64,000 nucleotides of DNA from Vulcanisaeta sp. JCM 16159 (GCF_001316265.1 NZ_BBDN01000006.1:62001-126000), one strand, 5' to 3'; shown: positions 49,757-60,932, counted from the first letter of the stretch. Numbers and translations: made by a program. The notes: generated by a model not told the origin, from the letters alone.

Positions 49757-50994
49757 CTAAATCAACCTGTACAAACCGGTTGCTAACGTGTAGTACAGGG
49801 TTAATCCTATGAGGGACCACAGCACTACTGATATTATTATCATAAATGTACTCCTTAATTCCTGATTCTTTATCACACTTGCAAGTAATGTCTCCAGGAA
49901 TTGACCGCCGTCAAGTGGATACGCTGGAAAGGCATTGAGTAACGCCAGGGTTAGGTTCAATGTATATATCCAAAACATTAGGTTGTAGAAGGACCTACTC
50001 TCAACAACGATACCCCACGGACTTATATACAAGGCCGAATACCCAAGCAGAGACATTGACAAATTACCCGTACTTAAGACCTCATTGAACATGGCGCCAT
50101 TGGCCGGGTTAAGTATGGTTAATGTGACACTACTTGAGTTTGTTGAGCTCAGTATCGAAATTAGTGAGTAAATACTGGCCACGGGTTGGTTGTTCACGGC
50201 CGTTATTATATAACCATTCCTAAGGGCTATATCCGTGGAATTAACCACATAAACAACCGTGGTGCCCAGGAGGTCCTGCGTTAGTTTAGGCTCATCATTG
50301 CTAGCTCTACGATAGCCACCGCCACATAGGCGAGTACTACGTTCATGAACACACCACTCGAGTAAACCGCGAGTCTAATTAGGATGCTCCTATTCCTTAA
50401 TTCCTCCTCGTCGATTTCAACGAATCCGCCAAAGGCGAGGAAAAGGAAGGCAAAGGCCCCTCCGGACTTTATCCTTATTCCGTACCTAGATGATACGGCT
50501 CCATGTGCAAGTTCGTGTAGTAGTATTCCAATGCCTATGGCGACTATTATGTAAATAAACGTGTAAAGAGACACAGTAACGCCAGGTATTAATGGAGCCA
50601 GTGGGGTGAAGCCACTCCTCACAGTCTCTATTGGGCTTAGTCTATGCATCATGGCTATGACCATTAGAATTAAGTTCCTAAACATTAGGTAGAGCATTGA
50701 TGGTAAGCCCCATGCGTTTATACCCATGATTGTCAGTGGTATTGGTACAATTATAAACATGGAAACGGAGAAGAAGCCTACAGTCAGTGCTATGACTAAC
50801 CAACTAGGTAACCTACGCAGTAGGTTACCGAGCGGCGCAATCACCTCCTTAACCAACTCCTCATCCCTAAGCATTATGAATACCCCGTAGTAAACCTTCA
50901 CAGGCACATTGATACCGAGACTCCTAAGTAGGTATATTATCCCAACAATTACGAACCAGGCGGCGATGATTATTAACAGGCCTAGGTATTGCAT
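49757..50994 (-). CDS. Site-2-protease (M50) intramembrane metalloprotease (one frameshift)
   Basis: This is an S2P-family protease that cleaves membrane-bound regulators. HELAHG at residues 160-165 and the second zinc site AFPAYPLDGGQFLE are both present. Between them lies a PDZ-like insert. The frame breaks near 50283, just after the LAYVAVAIVELAMM helix; the next frame continues EPKLTQDLLGTTVVYVVNSTDIALRNGYIITAVNNQPV. Corrected length is about 412 aa, about six helices. Confidence 0.85.
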
Positions 50995-50998
50995 GGCA

Positions 50999-51708
50999 TC
51001 ACCTAAACCTCAGTACAGAACCTGTACCAGCATCATGGGCATTCCTGTAATTACTTACCAATTCCCTCCTGAGCCTGGGACCAGTACCATGTAGTGGATA
51101 AACCCCGCCTAGGTTCCTAATAATGTCCCTCAATAATGCGCCTTGGTATTCACTTATTGATGTAGCTCCCAAACCACCCACGAAGTACCTAACGCCCAAT
51201 TCCCCGAAGAACTTCGTTATTTCATCATCATTAATGAGCCATAGGTTTAACCCGCAACCGCTCACCAGTAGCCTATAGTTGGGAAAATAAATGAATAACT
51301 CGCCAACCCTTTTATTACCGACCCTAATAAGCTCTACGGTCCTAGAGTGAGCTTAATTCTTTCCCTACCATCAACCTCAAGAGCGTCAAGACCTAGTTCA
51401 TAAAGCTTACTTCTTAGTTCAAAGCCATGCATTGTGTTGTCAACGGGTATGGCTACTGTGGATACTCCATTAATGGCGTCAATACCACCCCAGTGATGAT
51501 TAACCGGTGTCGTTATGACCAGTAACTTAGGCTTAATGCTAATGCCCAACGCCTTACTATTACTAATTAACTTACTAGTGCTTGAGCATGTATCAATCAT
51601 TAACTCATTATTGATCAGTAAGGATATGGAGTTATCCCCATTCACATTGGGCGCCTTCACCTCATTATCACAAATCACATTTATCACTAATTCATTACTA
51701 GCATTCAT
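50999..51708 (-). CDS. MBL-fold protein with degenerate metal site (one frameshift)
   Basis: The C-terminal part (FVGGLGATS, GGVYPLHGTGPRLRRELVSNY and DAGTGSVLRF) fits the MBL-fold branch that includes the dihydropterin-ribofuranosylaminobenzene-phosphate synthase-like proteins. The strand that normally carries HxHxDH reads ITTPVNHHWGGIDAI, so only the last histidine is retained. The frames join near 51337 (VELIRVGNKRVGELFIYFPNYRLL). About 236 aa. It lies 4 bp upstream of the S2P gene and is probably cotranscribed. Catalysis is doubtful. Confidence 0.6.
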
Positions 51709-51809
51709 TTTCGCTAGGGCAATAGCTAATGCGGGAAATAAATCTTTCCTCGCACATCACCCAGCATTTGGTAAGTTTTAAATGGGCATTAGAATTAAGG
51801 AAACCCGAG

Positions 51810-52691
51810 ATGTACCCGCAACAACAGGGCAGTACCTGGAATAAGGTATTTAGGTATGTATGGCCTATAGCGTTCGTACTAGTCTTCGCCATAGTCGGTG
51901 CCTGGGGTAACATTGCGCATGAAGCATCTATAACCTGGATAATAGTAATTGCTTATTTAGCCATATTCTTTGGAATAGCCATAGCCATAGGCATTAGGAG
52001 CACTAGGGTTAGGTTTAGGGAGATTGAGGAGTACATGAAGATGACGAAGTCCGGCGCCGTGGAGAAGTTAACTCGTGATGACTTCATGAAGGCGATGGAG
52101 AAGGATCCCGAGTACATTCAGGAAACGAATAGGTTCGTTAAGTCCCAGATGAAAAACATGGTGATACTCATGGTCGTCCTAATAGGCTTGCTCCTGCTCT
52201 ATACGTATGTACTTTCCGGGCCATTCATAGCACTGGCTAAGTACATATCAGATACGATGGACATTGGTTACTACCTAAAGCCCTGGTTCACATCAACAAT
52301 TCAGGAGGCAAACCTATTTTACGCATACTTCATTGACTACCTCATATATTTCGGAGTCTTCTTCATTCTCATGTACGTGATTTTCAGGATAATGAGGATG
52401 CCCTTTATGTCAATGAACGTTCAGATTACAGACTACCCATACACAGTAACCAAGGAATTAATAATCTTCAGAGATGCGATGCTCATTGATGGTATGTACC
52501 TACTCAAGTCGCCAATACAAGTCAAGCAGATAGTGATTAATGAGAAGAGAAGATTCATCGAATTCCAACTCTCAAAACCACTGTCTGGATTACCATACAC
52601 AAAGATAAGGATTTACCATAAGTCACCAAGGGACCTGTGGGATAAGGCAATGAAGACCCTATTTAAGATTGAGGAGGGTACTATTCAATAA
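51810..52691 (+). CDS. DUF2208-like archaeal membrane protein
   Basis: This protein of about 293 aa has two N-terminal helices, a charged segment EEYMKMTKSGAVEKLTRDDFMKAMEKDPEYIQE, two or three further helices, and a C-terminal soluble domain (ELIIFRDAMLIDGMYLLKSPIQVKQ). The layout resembles the predicted archaeal membrane family DUF2208. I start it at ATG 51810 (MYPQQQG) because the upstream extension overlaps divergent sequence and is not conserved-looking. Role unknown. Confidence 0.55.
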   Translation: MYPQQQGSTWNKVFRYVWPIAFVLVFAIVGAWGNIAHEASITWIIVIAYLAIFFGIAIAIGIRSTRVRFREIEEYMKMTKSGAVEKLTRDDFMKAMEKDPEYIQETNRFVKSQMKNMVILMVVLIGLLLLYTYVLSGPFIALAKYISDTMDIGYYLKPWFTSTIQEANLFYAYFIDYLIYFGVFFILMYVIFRIMRMPFMSMNVQITDYPYTVTKELIIFRDAMLIDGMYLLKSPIQVKQIVINEKRRFIEFQLSKPLSGLPYTKIRIYHKSPRDLWDKAMKTLFKIEEGTIQ

Positions 52692-52729
52692 TTTTAAGTA
52701 AAATTGAAAGTTTAATGACAATATTTAAT

Positions 52730-53070
52730 TCAGCCAAATAGACTTGCAAGGCCTGCCGCGATCTCCTCCTCGCTTGGGCCCTCCTTCTTCTCCTCGGCCT
52801 TCTTCTCCTCCGCCTTAGTCTCAGTCTTCTGCTCACCACCAGCTGCAGCACCGCCTGCCTGGGCTGCAGCCGCAGGGGCGGCGGCCACCGGCATTGCGAC
52901 GGCAGTCTTTATGGCCTCGTCAATGTTAACCTCCTTAAGAGCAGCCACCAAGCCTTAACCCTAACCTCATCAACCTGTATACCAGCTGCCTGCAGGACCT
53001 TGACTACATTCTCCTCATTAATGGGTTGTTTGCCGTAGTGTAACAGTAATGCTGCATATACGTACTCCAT
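52730..53070 (-). CDS. rpl12: 50S ribosomal protein P1 (archaeal L12; one frameshift)
   Basis: From ATG 53070 the protein begins [30 protein letters not shown], the dimerisation domain of P1, and continues after a missing T near 52951 as [17 protein letters not shown]. An alanine/glycine hinge, a K/E-rich stretch and the conserved terminus [13 protein letters not shown] follow. Corrected length about 113 aa. A strong Shine-Dalgarno GAGGAGGT lies directly before the ATG. It is not accompanied here by L10, L1 or L11. Confidence 0.93.
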
Positions 53071-53132
53071 ACCTCCTCGACATGTCAGTTGAAAACCGCT
53101 TTAAAAACATTACTTAATTCAATAAGTCATAG

Positions 53133-53414
53133 ATGCCGAAGAAGATAGTCATAGTAACGGCCGATTGGGATTACTTCAAGGACCAATTAAGTATGTTGTG
53201 TTCACAATTTATTAAGGCAGGTATTGATTGCGAGACCATGAATTACGAAGACCAAGAGGCTCTACGGTTAATCATTAAGTATGGGATTGATAATGGAGTA
53301 GTGAGGATACCGCAGATATATGTGATTATTAATGGCGATGTGAAGAGGATTACTTATGAAATTACGGATGATTTAAGACTTGTAATTAAAGACCTTGATA
53401 ATTACCTAAAATGA
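53133..53414 (+). CDS. Small thioredoxin/glutaredoxin-fold-like protein without CxxC
   Basis: The 93-aa protein starts with a beta strand KKIVIVTADWDYFKDQLSML, then helix, and has RIPQIYVIINGDVKRITYE, resembling the cis-proline strand of glutaredoxin folds. The position of the usual CxxC reads WDYF, so no redox pair is seen. Function unknown. Confidence 0.45.
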   Translation: MPKKIVIVTADWDYFKDQLSMLCSQFIKAGIDCETMNYEDQEALRLIIKYGIDNGVVRIPQIYVIINGDVKRITYEITDDLRLVIKDLDNYLK

Positions 53415-53505
53415 GTAAGGATGAAATATGGCCGGGGTAACCCACGACCTTCATCGGCCCGCTCGTCGGGTCTCTGTGTGGTAATTAAGCAGTATTAACA
53501 TTGAT

Positions 53506-54302
53506 TTAATAATCTTTCGCCACATTATAAGCCTGGAACCTGGGTTGCCTCCTCTCCTTAAACGCCCTAATGCCTTCCTGGAAGTCCTGGCTGTATCGCA
53601 GTAATGCAAAGGCCTTCCTCTCAAGGTCAAAACCAACCTCCATTGGCGAGTCCTGGATCAACCTAATGGCCTCCTTCAACGCCTTAATCGCAAGTGGTGA
53701 CAGTGACATTAAGTCCTTGGCTATCTCCATAACCCTATCATGAGCCTTAGCCTGATCAACAATCTCGTGAATTAAGCCAAGCTGTATCGCCTCCTCCGCC
53801 TTAATCCTCCTACCAAGGAGTAGGTAATACCTCGCACGGAGTGGGCCGAGCGCCTTAACAATCCTTGTCAGTCCACCACTTGCCGGCACCATGCCAAGCC
53901 TTATCTCGGGAAGTCCTATTTCCACGTCCGGCGTGCCTATCCTAATGTCGCAGGCGAGGGCTAATTCTGTGCCTGCGCCAAGTACGTAGCCCCTGAGGAG
54001 GGCTATCGTCGGCTTGCTGAGGTTCTCCACGGCCTCTATCATTTTACCCCAATCAATTAATTCGCTGGGTGTGGTGTTTAGGAATTCCGTAACATCACCG
54101 CCCGCGCTAAATGCCTTATCACCACTGCCTCGAAAATCACGACCCTCACGTTACTGTCCTGCTCCAACTCATTTATTATCCTGCCCAGGTCCCTCCTCAT
54201 CTCAAGCGTTATTAGGTTCAGTGGTGGCCTATTTATTATGACCTCGGCAACGCCGTTGCTAACCCTTACTAACCAATCGCCATTGGAGTACGTCTTCTCC
54301 AC
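53506..54302 (-). CDS. Enoyl-CoA hydratase/isomerase family protein (one frameshift)
   Basis: The crotonase fold is clear: VEVIINRPPLNLITLEM at the N-terminus, then after an indel near 54126 SGDKAFSAGGDVTEF (oxyanion loop), PTIALLRGYVLGAGTELALACDIRI and IGLPEIRLGMVPASGG. The first catalytic glutamate (PEI) is present; the position of the second reads tyrosine (LRARYYLLLG), so hydratase activity is uncertain and isomerase or lyase activity is possible. Corrected length about 265 aa. Confidence 0.85.
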
Positions 54303-54400
54303 AAACCTATTGTTAAGGGGCGCTGATTTTAAATGAGTACCGGGATTAAAATGTTTGAGTAAGCCCTTATTAATCAGTTATTAAGTGAGGCAATGTCGAT

Positions 54401-56159
54401 ATGCATGGTTATGCAGGTAGGATGCTCTGGATTAATTTAAGCCGTAACGAGGTGAGGGCTGAGGGCATTAGTGAAAATGTGGCTAGGTTATTCATAGGAG
54501 GCAGGGGGTTAGGGCTAAAGATAATCTTTGATTTGAACCTGAACCTTAACGACGTTGATCCGTATGGCCCTGAAAATCCGTTGATAATAGCCACGGGGCC
54601 TCTAGGTGGTACGAGAATGCCATTAGCGACTAGGGCCGCTGCAATATTTAAGTCGCCACTCACGAGTAGGTGGAGTTACTCAACTGTTGGTGGGACGCTC
54701 GGTGCGTACATGAAGTATGCAGCATTGATGCCGTAGTGATTACCGGCGTAAGTTCAAGGCCCGTTCATTTAGTGATTAGTGATGGTAAGGTCGAGTTTAG
54801 AGATGCGAGGGAGTTATGGGGCATGGACGCAGTGGAGACTGAGCACGCCATTAAAAGGGAGTTTAGGGATTCAGCGGTCCTAACGATTGGGCCTGCCGGT
54901 GAGAATAAGGTGCCATATGCGTGCATCGGCCATGAGGAGTGGAGACAATTTGGGCGTACTGGGGCTGGGGCTGTCATGGGTAGTAAGGGTGTGAAGGCCA
55001 TAACCTTCATACCCGTTAGCAAGGCCGTGGATGTGGCCGATGATAAGGCCTACCAGGACTTGGTTAGGAACCTAAGTAGCAAGCCGTCACGAACCCAGGC
55101 ATGATACCGTACAGGCAAGGCGGCACTGTAAGGCTTATAGACGTTGGTAATGGCATGGGGTTCTTCCCATCAATTTACTGGACCAGGGTTGTCATGCCCA
55201 ATTGGGAGGACATATCGTGGGAGAAGGTACTAAAGCCAAGGTACTTCATTAAGCATGGCGCCTGCCTATACTGCCCAGTGGCCTGTCATAAAGTCGTTAA
55301 ATCAAGCAATGGTGAGTACGACCTTGAGTATGAGACAACAATGGCCCTTGGAGGCCTAACGGGTATTCACGACCCACAGAGGCTCATTGACCTTGCGGAG
55401 CTAGCCGATAGGCTTGGTTTCGACACGATAAGTCTCGGAAACACATTAGCGTTCCTAATATACCTAGGTGAGAGAGGTATCATTAAGGGCGCGCCAGGGT
55501 GGGGTGATTACGAGGGTATTAAGCGCTTAATAATCGATACCGCCTATAGGCGTGGGCTTGGTGAGCTAGCCGCATTGGGCACTAAGGCCATTGCCGAGAA
55601 GTTAGGCGTACAAGACTTGGCAATACATGTTAAGGGCCTTGAGCCGGCTGCCTATGACCCAAGGACGCTTAAGGGCATGATACTCAACAATGCCATTTCC
55701 GAGAGAGGCGCTGATCACCTTTGGTCTAGTGCTTATGCCGTCGATATTGCTGGTCAAGCAGGCGGTAGGTTCGCCACTGGCGAGGAGAAGGTTAGGGCTG
55801 TAATGGATATTGAGGAGAGGAATGCCTTGTACGACTCGATACTCCTTTGTAAGTTCGGTAGGGCGGTATATACGTGGGACGTCATTAGGGATGTCATGAA
55901 CGCCGTGACGGGTTTTAACTACACGGTTGATGAGTTGAGGGAGGCTGCCCAGAGGATTATTGTGCTTCATAGGTACATGAATGGTACCACGATTGAGCAG
56001 GACAGGTTACCACCGAGGTGGTTGAGGGAACCTGTTGAGTATGAGGGCAAGCAGTACGTGGTCACTGAGGAGGAGTGGTCGTTCATGGTCAAGAAGTATT
56101 ACGAATTTAGGGGTTATGACGAGGTTGGGAGCCTAGGCAGGATACACTTGTCAGGCTAA
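54401..56159 (+). CDS. Aldehyde:ferredoxin oxidoreductase, tungsten type (two frameshifts)
   Basis: This is an AOR-family tungstopterin enzyme oxidising aldehydes to acids with ferredoxin. The N-terminal domain has GYAGRMLWINLSRNEV, GGRGLGLKIIFDL and LIIATGPLGGTRMP, the tungstopterin region. The Fe-S motif is C-x2-C-x3-C (GACLYCPVACHK), with the fourth cysteine in LLCKF. Missing bases near 54722 (giving YAGIDAVVITG) and near 55087 (giving VTNPGMIPY) join three frames. Corrected length is about 587 aa; the fold end GSLGRIHLSG is present. Exact substrate unknown. Confidence 0.92.
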
Positions 56160-56175
56160 AGATACTGTCTCAATC

Positions 56176-56876
56176 CTAGGTCCTCACAGCCCTTATTAGT
56201 AGGAATATCCCTAGGTAGGTCCTGTAAGATATGGTGTAGCCGACTAAATCCTCAATTAACCTCCTCAGCCATGAAATACCCCCAATGCCCCTAACTGTAA
56301 TCCTCATTGTGGCGTAATCCCAAACCTCCCTAGGCGCCACAATAGATACCAACAATGGCAGTGCAAACACTAGGTAAAACAGTAGGACGGCATAGGTTAG
56401 CGGATTATCGGGTCTCCAGAACTCGAGGACTATGAATGAACCACCCCTCCTGAGGACCTACGTACCTCAAGTAGGGCAAGTGGCTTGTTACTGAATTGCC
56501 TCAGTGCGAACGACGTGTACACGGCGCACATCGACCCTTGCCTAAGCGGCAAATACTCACTAACGCCAACAACCCTATCAACCAACTCAGAGTGTAGGTT
56601 ACTCATTGTCTTGAGACCACTAATTGCTGGGTCGAGTAATATTATTGGCCTATGCTTAAGACCGTTATTTATTACGAACCTGGTCATTGAGCCATCACCA
56701 GCACCAAGGTCAAGTAAGTAACCACTGCAATCACGTATTGAGCGCAGTACCTCTTGAAAGGCCCAATACCTAAGTTTCCTCAGTTGGAAGAGTGTGATAA
56801 CCGTATTTACCAATTCATAATTTGAGTATGCAAAGACCTTATTCATCACGTCCTTAAAGAATTGAGATAAGCTCAC
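56176..56876 (-). CDS. UbiE-like quinone methyltransferase with C-terminal hydrophobic part (one frameshift)
   Basis: This class I AdoMet methyltransferase has LLDLGAGDGSMTRF (motif I), PIILLDPAISGLK and YLPLRQGSMCAVYTSFALRQF (the UbiE-like post-I region). An indel near 56453 joins to GSFIVLEFWRPDNPL, the LEFxxP segment of UbiE/COQ5. The C-terminal part is unusually hydrophobic. Corrected length about 234 aa. It is likely involved in menaquinone or a related quinone pathway (inference). Confidence 0.75.
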
Positions 56877-56880
56877 ATGA

Positions 56881-57245
56881 TCACCTTAACAACCTCAACG
56901 AACCAGTGACCTTATTAATTAAATCCTCAGGTCCGGGCCCAATCGCGAGTACGGTGATTGTACCCGGCGGCAACTCCGTGAGGCCTGCATCCTCCACGAG
57001 GAACGTCGGCAGGCCCAGCTTCTCCGCCCTCTCCTTAAGCCTGAGTAATTCATCCAGTGAGTTAGCAATCAAAACAACCTTCTTTTGCCCAGAGGACTCC
57101 CAGGCCCTAAACCACTCAAGCCAATCCCTCTTACCATCCTCAAGAACTCTAAGCACAGCCCCAACAGCACCATGAGCACTTGGGCGGCCGTCTTACCGCA
57201 GGACATCCCAAGGTCAGTCCTAACCACAATAACCTGCTTATACAT
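56881..57245 (-). CDS. pth2: Peptidyl-tRNA hydrolase Pth2 (one frameshift)
   Basis: Pth2 releases tRNA from aborted peptidyl-tRNA. From ATG 57245 the sequence [23 protein letters not shown] runs into a missing G near 57178, after which it continues [15 protein letters not shown], and then [42 protein letters not shown] and [18 protein letters not shown]. All Pth2 signatures are present and length is about 121 aa. It lies a few bp upstream of the UbiE-like gene. Confidence 0.92.
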
Positions 57246-57252
57246 AAAACAA

Positions 57253-58550
57253 TCACCTCAGCGAGCCCCAATCACTGAGTATTTTCCTCGCCGCGTTATA
57301 ACCAGGCACCCCAGTCACTTGCCCACCAGGCACGTACCTGCACCACCCAGGTAAAGGCCCCTTATCGGCGTTGAGTAGCCCCAACCAGGTACAGGCCTAT
57401 TACTAAACATGTAATCCTCCGTCATTGGCAGATGATTGAGGTTGCCGCCGGCCAACCTAAATATTGATTCGTAATCACTCGGTGTTATTAATTCAAAGGC
57501 CTTTATACTAGACCAATCAATATTTACATAGTCACTAAGCTCATCCTTAGTTGGCAGACCCGTGACTATTAAGTAATTGTCATGAACCACCGTCTCGCCG
57601 AAGGGTAGTTGTAGTATTGAATCCCTGTAATTATTCAACTCACCCCTCAATTTAATTGACCCATTACTAACAATGACCAGCCTAGACGTACCACCTGGAG
57701 GTATGTTCCTCAATCTATTAATCACTGATTCATCGAAGTAATCCTCACCAACCAGGTTAATTAATGTGTTTACTGGGCTCGCCGTGGAAAGCACGGCCTT
57801 CGCTCAATACGCCTCCCATCATCGGTCAACACCCCCCTGACCCTCCCACCCTCAACGATTACTCTCCTAACGCCCAGGCCAAGCACTACCTTAGCACCGG
57901 CCCTCAGGGCGGCATTGTATAATTCACGGGCAAAGACCTGCATACCAACCTCACCGTCCTTGGCGGGGAACCACCAATCGGTATCGGGGTTGTAGTAACC
58001 AACCATGGAGGCTGGCTGGTCTAGGTATGGCTCGAATATGAACATACCCCAAAATTCCCTGGGCAGGTATTGGCTAAGGAACTCCCAACTCCTCAATTTA
58101 ATGAACTCGCCCAGCACCGGGTCATTGAGTAACTCATCCCTACTCGGCGGTCCAACCTATACATGTACTTACGTAATGCCCTATGGAAATTCACGATCTT
58201 ACCCCACATAGCCCTTAGGTCATCGCCAAGGCCCCACCTATTGAATTCACGAACCCTATCCTCAAAACCCCTCCACCACCTAACCAATTCACCGTCCTTT
58301 ACGTAAACTGCGATAGGCTCCGGCTTATACTGGTCAACGTTTATCCCCAATTCACCCATTAAGTCACTGGGTATTAGGCCAAGTACGTAGGCCCTATGGG
58401 CACCTCAACGCCGCTAACAACGTGATAACCAGCCAAGCCCCCAGGCCAAGTCACATGATCCAGAACAAGCACATCGAGCCCGGCCCTGGCCAGGACTATA
58501 CTCGCCACTAATCCATTATGCCCCGCGCCGATTATAACAGCATCAACCAC
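57253..58550 (-). CDS. FAD-dependent oxidoreductase, phytoene-desaturase/PYROXD2-like (about four frameshifts)
   Basis: The GTG start at 58550 gives VDAVIIGAGHNGLVASIVLARAG, a dinucleotide-binding GxGxxG motif, followed by WPGGLAGYHVVSGVEVPIG. Later pieces contain GLIPSDLMGELGI, FIFEPYLDQPASMVGYYNP and AKVVLGLGVRRVIVEGGRV. The end, after restoring a C near 57334, reads GLYLGGAGTCPGGQVTGVPGYNAARKIL, typical of the CrtI/PYROXD2 superfamily. Breaks are near 58400, 58150, 57797 and 57334. Corrected length about 430 aa. The substrate could be a carotenoid or an isoprenoid lipid (inference). Confidence 0.8.
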
Positions 58551-58574
58551 AAAGTATGTGAGAACCCGTGACTT

Positions 58575-59567
58575 TTAATAACTTAGCTCAAGGAATTTCC
58601 TATACTGCTCTACGTAGGTCCTTAATGACTCAGGCACCTTTATTGCCAACGCCGCCGCGCCCAGGACGCCTATGTCATCACCAAACCTAGTAAACTCAAT
58701 ACGTGCTGGTTTAACCGCTAAGTATCTCTTTAGGTATTTTTCAATTCCTCCTCTAAATAAATCCATGTTGTTAAGGGCCATTGAACCCCCCAACACTATT
58801 AATTCCGGGTCGTAAGCATTCATGACGCTGGCCAAGCCGGCTGCGTGCACCTTCATTAGGTAATTATCAATGAAATCTCTGGCTAGCTCATCCCCCTCAT
58901 AATAGGCCTGAAATACCTCCTCAGTACTTACATACTCACCTTTAACAAGTCTTTCATACAACCTCGACTTGTACGACCTCCCTTTAATGAACTCCTTAAT
59001 GATCCTCGGTACGTTAGCCCCCGAACCAAGGGCCTCCCAATGCCCATAACCCCCACAACCACATTGTATCTCTGAGTTCACGTCAATTACCATGTGGCCG
59101 ATCTCGTGAGCATTACCATCCTTACCAACGAGTAAGTGGCCATCAACAATGACGCCAGCGCCAATGCCTGTGCTAAGGGTTATGTAGACGAGGTTGTTAA
59201 TGCCCTTACCAATACCGAATAGGTACTCGCCCCACACGGCCGCCATCGCATCGTTACCCAGGACCACGGGTACCTTGAACTCCCTGATTATTGGTTCCAC
59301 GAGTTTAAACCTCTTAATTGGTGCGTTCGGTGTCCAGGGTACAATACCCTCCCTTAGGTCTAACGGGCCTATTGAGCCGATACCTATGCCATCAATGCCA
59401 CCTCTACCCGTTAAATCCCTTATTGATTTAATGATTACGTTAGCCACGGTATTCTCATCACCACTTGCTGGCTGTCTCGTCTTCACCTTATTGATAACTT
59501 GGCCGTCTTCGTTCACAAGCCCAACCCTTATGTATGTCGCGCCAACATCAACACCCACATACACCAT
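58575..59567 (-). CDS. ROK-family sugar kinase (glucokinase-like)
   Basis: This intact 330-aa kinase has the phosphate-1 motif VGVDVGATYIRVGLV, LGNDAMAAVWGE, the adenosine/phosphate-2 loop ITLSTGIGAGVIVDG and the ROK motif NAHEIGHMVIDVNSEIQCGCGGYGHWEALGSG. The zinc-binding cluster has a histidine where the third cysteine (CGxxGC) is usual. Archaeal ROK kinases often phosphorylate several hexoses; the sugar is inferred. Confidence 0.88.
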   Translation of the reverse strand: MVYVGVDVGATYIRVGLVNEDGQVINKVKTRQPASGDENTVANVIIKSIRDLTGRGGIDGIGIGSIGPLDLREGIVPWTPNAPIKRFKLVEPIIREFKVPVVLGNDAMAAVWGEYLFGIGKGINNLVYITLSTGIGAGVIVDGHLLVGKDGNAHEIGHMVIDVNSEIQCGCGGYGHWEALGSGANVPRIIKEFIKGRSYKSRLYERLVKGEYVSTEEVFQAYYEGDELARDFIDNYLMKVHAAGLASVMNAYDPELIVLGGSMALNNMDLFRGGIEKYLKRYLAVKPARIEFTRFGDDIGVLGAAALAIKVPESLRTYVEQYRKFLELSY

Positions 59568-59663
59568 ATTAGGTTCTTCAATGATGTATGTACTTTTAAG
59601 TTATTAATTGGGCATAATTGATGGATTTATAAAGGGCTTTAAGTATGGCTTTATTTGCATCTT

Positions 59664-60410
59664 ATGGTTAAGTTGGTAGTAAAGCCCATAGCCGATGTGT
59701 TGAGTGAGGATGAGATTAGGAGGAAGACTGATGAGTACGTGGGTGAGATGTTGAGGAATGCCCAGGTCATTGGTGATGACTTATTCCTCGTAGATAAGGC
59801 CACGGGTAGGGCCACACCGTCCTTCTTCAGTAACGATTGCTTTGTTAAGTCATTGATAAAGCTTAGGTTTGGCACAATAACGAATATGGAGGGCATAAAG
59901 AGCTTGGCTAGGGGAAGGGCGATACATGACCTTTACCAAGAGTGGTTTAAGTTCGCTAATTCCAGGGTTCACGTGGAGATCGAAAGTGGTATAGAGACTG
60001 TGGACACCTCGGGTAGGGCGGACATTATATATATGAGGGAGTTTGACGGAGAGGAGGTTTGGGGGCTTATTGAGTTGAAGAGTTCGTGGAATCTCAATGA
60101 AGATAGGGAGAGGAGGTACCTTAAGCAGGTGATTTCATACGTATTAATGCTTGAGGAAACCGGTATAACCATTAGGGAAGCATACCTAGTTACTATGAGG
60201 GACGTTAAGTCATTACCCATAAATAGGTTGAGAAGAGAGTACCAAAACGTCATAATGGAACTCAAGGCTATCGAGAATTACCAAGGCTGGCCTATGGAGC
60301 CACCGGATCCTCTTCTTTGCGTCAGATGTGAATTAAAGCCAATTTGTAATACCTACGCAATTTACAGGGGCAACAAATCCATGACGAGTATAAGCAGTGC
60401 CAATGATTGA
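59664..60410 (+). CDS. Cas4-like PD-(D/E)xK nuclease with Fe-S cluster cysteines
   Basis: The protein, about 248 aa, has GRADIIYM and WGLIELKSSWN, the D...ExK nuclease core, followed by LKQVISYVLMLEE (Q-x3-Y motif). Three cysteines in LLCVRCELKPICN near the end pair with a cysteine in NDCFVKSL upstream, as in Cas4/AddB 4Fe-4S nucleases. No CRISPR array or other cas genes are present, so it may be a solo Cas4-like protein used in repair. Start ATG 59664 is preferred over 59655. Confidence 0.75.
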   Translation: MVKLVVKPIADVLSEDEIRRKTDEYVGEMLRNAQVIGDDLFLVDKATGRATPSFFSNDCFVKSLIKLRFGTITNMEGIKSLARGRAIHDLYQEWFKFANSRVHVEIESGIETVDTSGRADIIYMREFDGEEVWGLIELKSSWNLNEDRERRYLKQVISYVLMLEETGITIREAYLVTMRDVKSLPINRLRREYQNVIMELKAIENYQGWPMEPPDPLLCVRCELKPICNTYAIYRGNKSMTSISSAND

Positions 60411-60429
60411 TAATACTTATTAATAAAAC

Positions 60430-60879
60430 ATGCATACAAAGCCAGTGTCATTTATAACAAAGATATTGGTTGGTTACGATGGTTCGAAAGCCGGTGATAA
60501 GGCCCTAGATTACGCAATAAACATTGCCAGGAGCTTTAATGCCAAGCTTTATATAATTCATGTAATTGAGGAAGGCAAGATTACGATAGCTCCCGACTCA
60601 TCAATGTACCCGGCCCTAATTGACTCCATGGAAAAACAGGGCAGGGACTTGCTGAATAGGGCTGTTGAACGTGCTAGAAACCTCGGCGTCGACGTGGAAG
60701 GCCTCCTTGAAGTCGGCACTGACGCGGCTGAAACCATAATAAATGTTGCAAATAACCTAAACGTCGACTTAATAATAGTTGGTTCTAGGGGGTTGAGGGG
60801 ATTGACCCGCTTTCTCCTGGGCTCAGTGAGTGAGAAGGTTGTTAGGTATGCTAATAGGCCCGTTCTTGTTGTTCATTAG
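60430..60879 (+). CDS. Universal stress protein UspA family
   Basis: This intact 149-aa Usp protein has ILVGYDGSKAGDKALDYAI at the N-terminus and the ATP-binding motif G-x2-G-x9-S in GSRGLRGLTRFLLGSVSEKVV. It is 20 bp downstream of the Cas4-like gene and followed by an MscS-type channel on the same strand. Confidence 0.9.
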   Translation: MHTKPVSFITKILVGYDGSKAGDKALDYAINIARSFNAKLYIIHVIEEGKITIAPDSSMYPALIDSMEKQGRDLLNRAVERARNLGVDVEGLLEVGTDAAETIINVANNLNVDLIIVGSRGLRGLTRFLLGSVSEKVVRYANRPVLVVH

Positions 60880-60932
60880 ATGAGGTTAGGCTTAAAACAC
60901 GGATTGTCTTAATCATTATTGATATTCATAGT

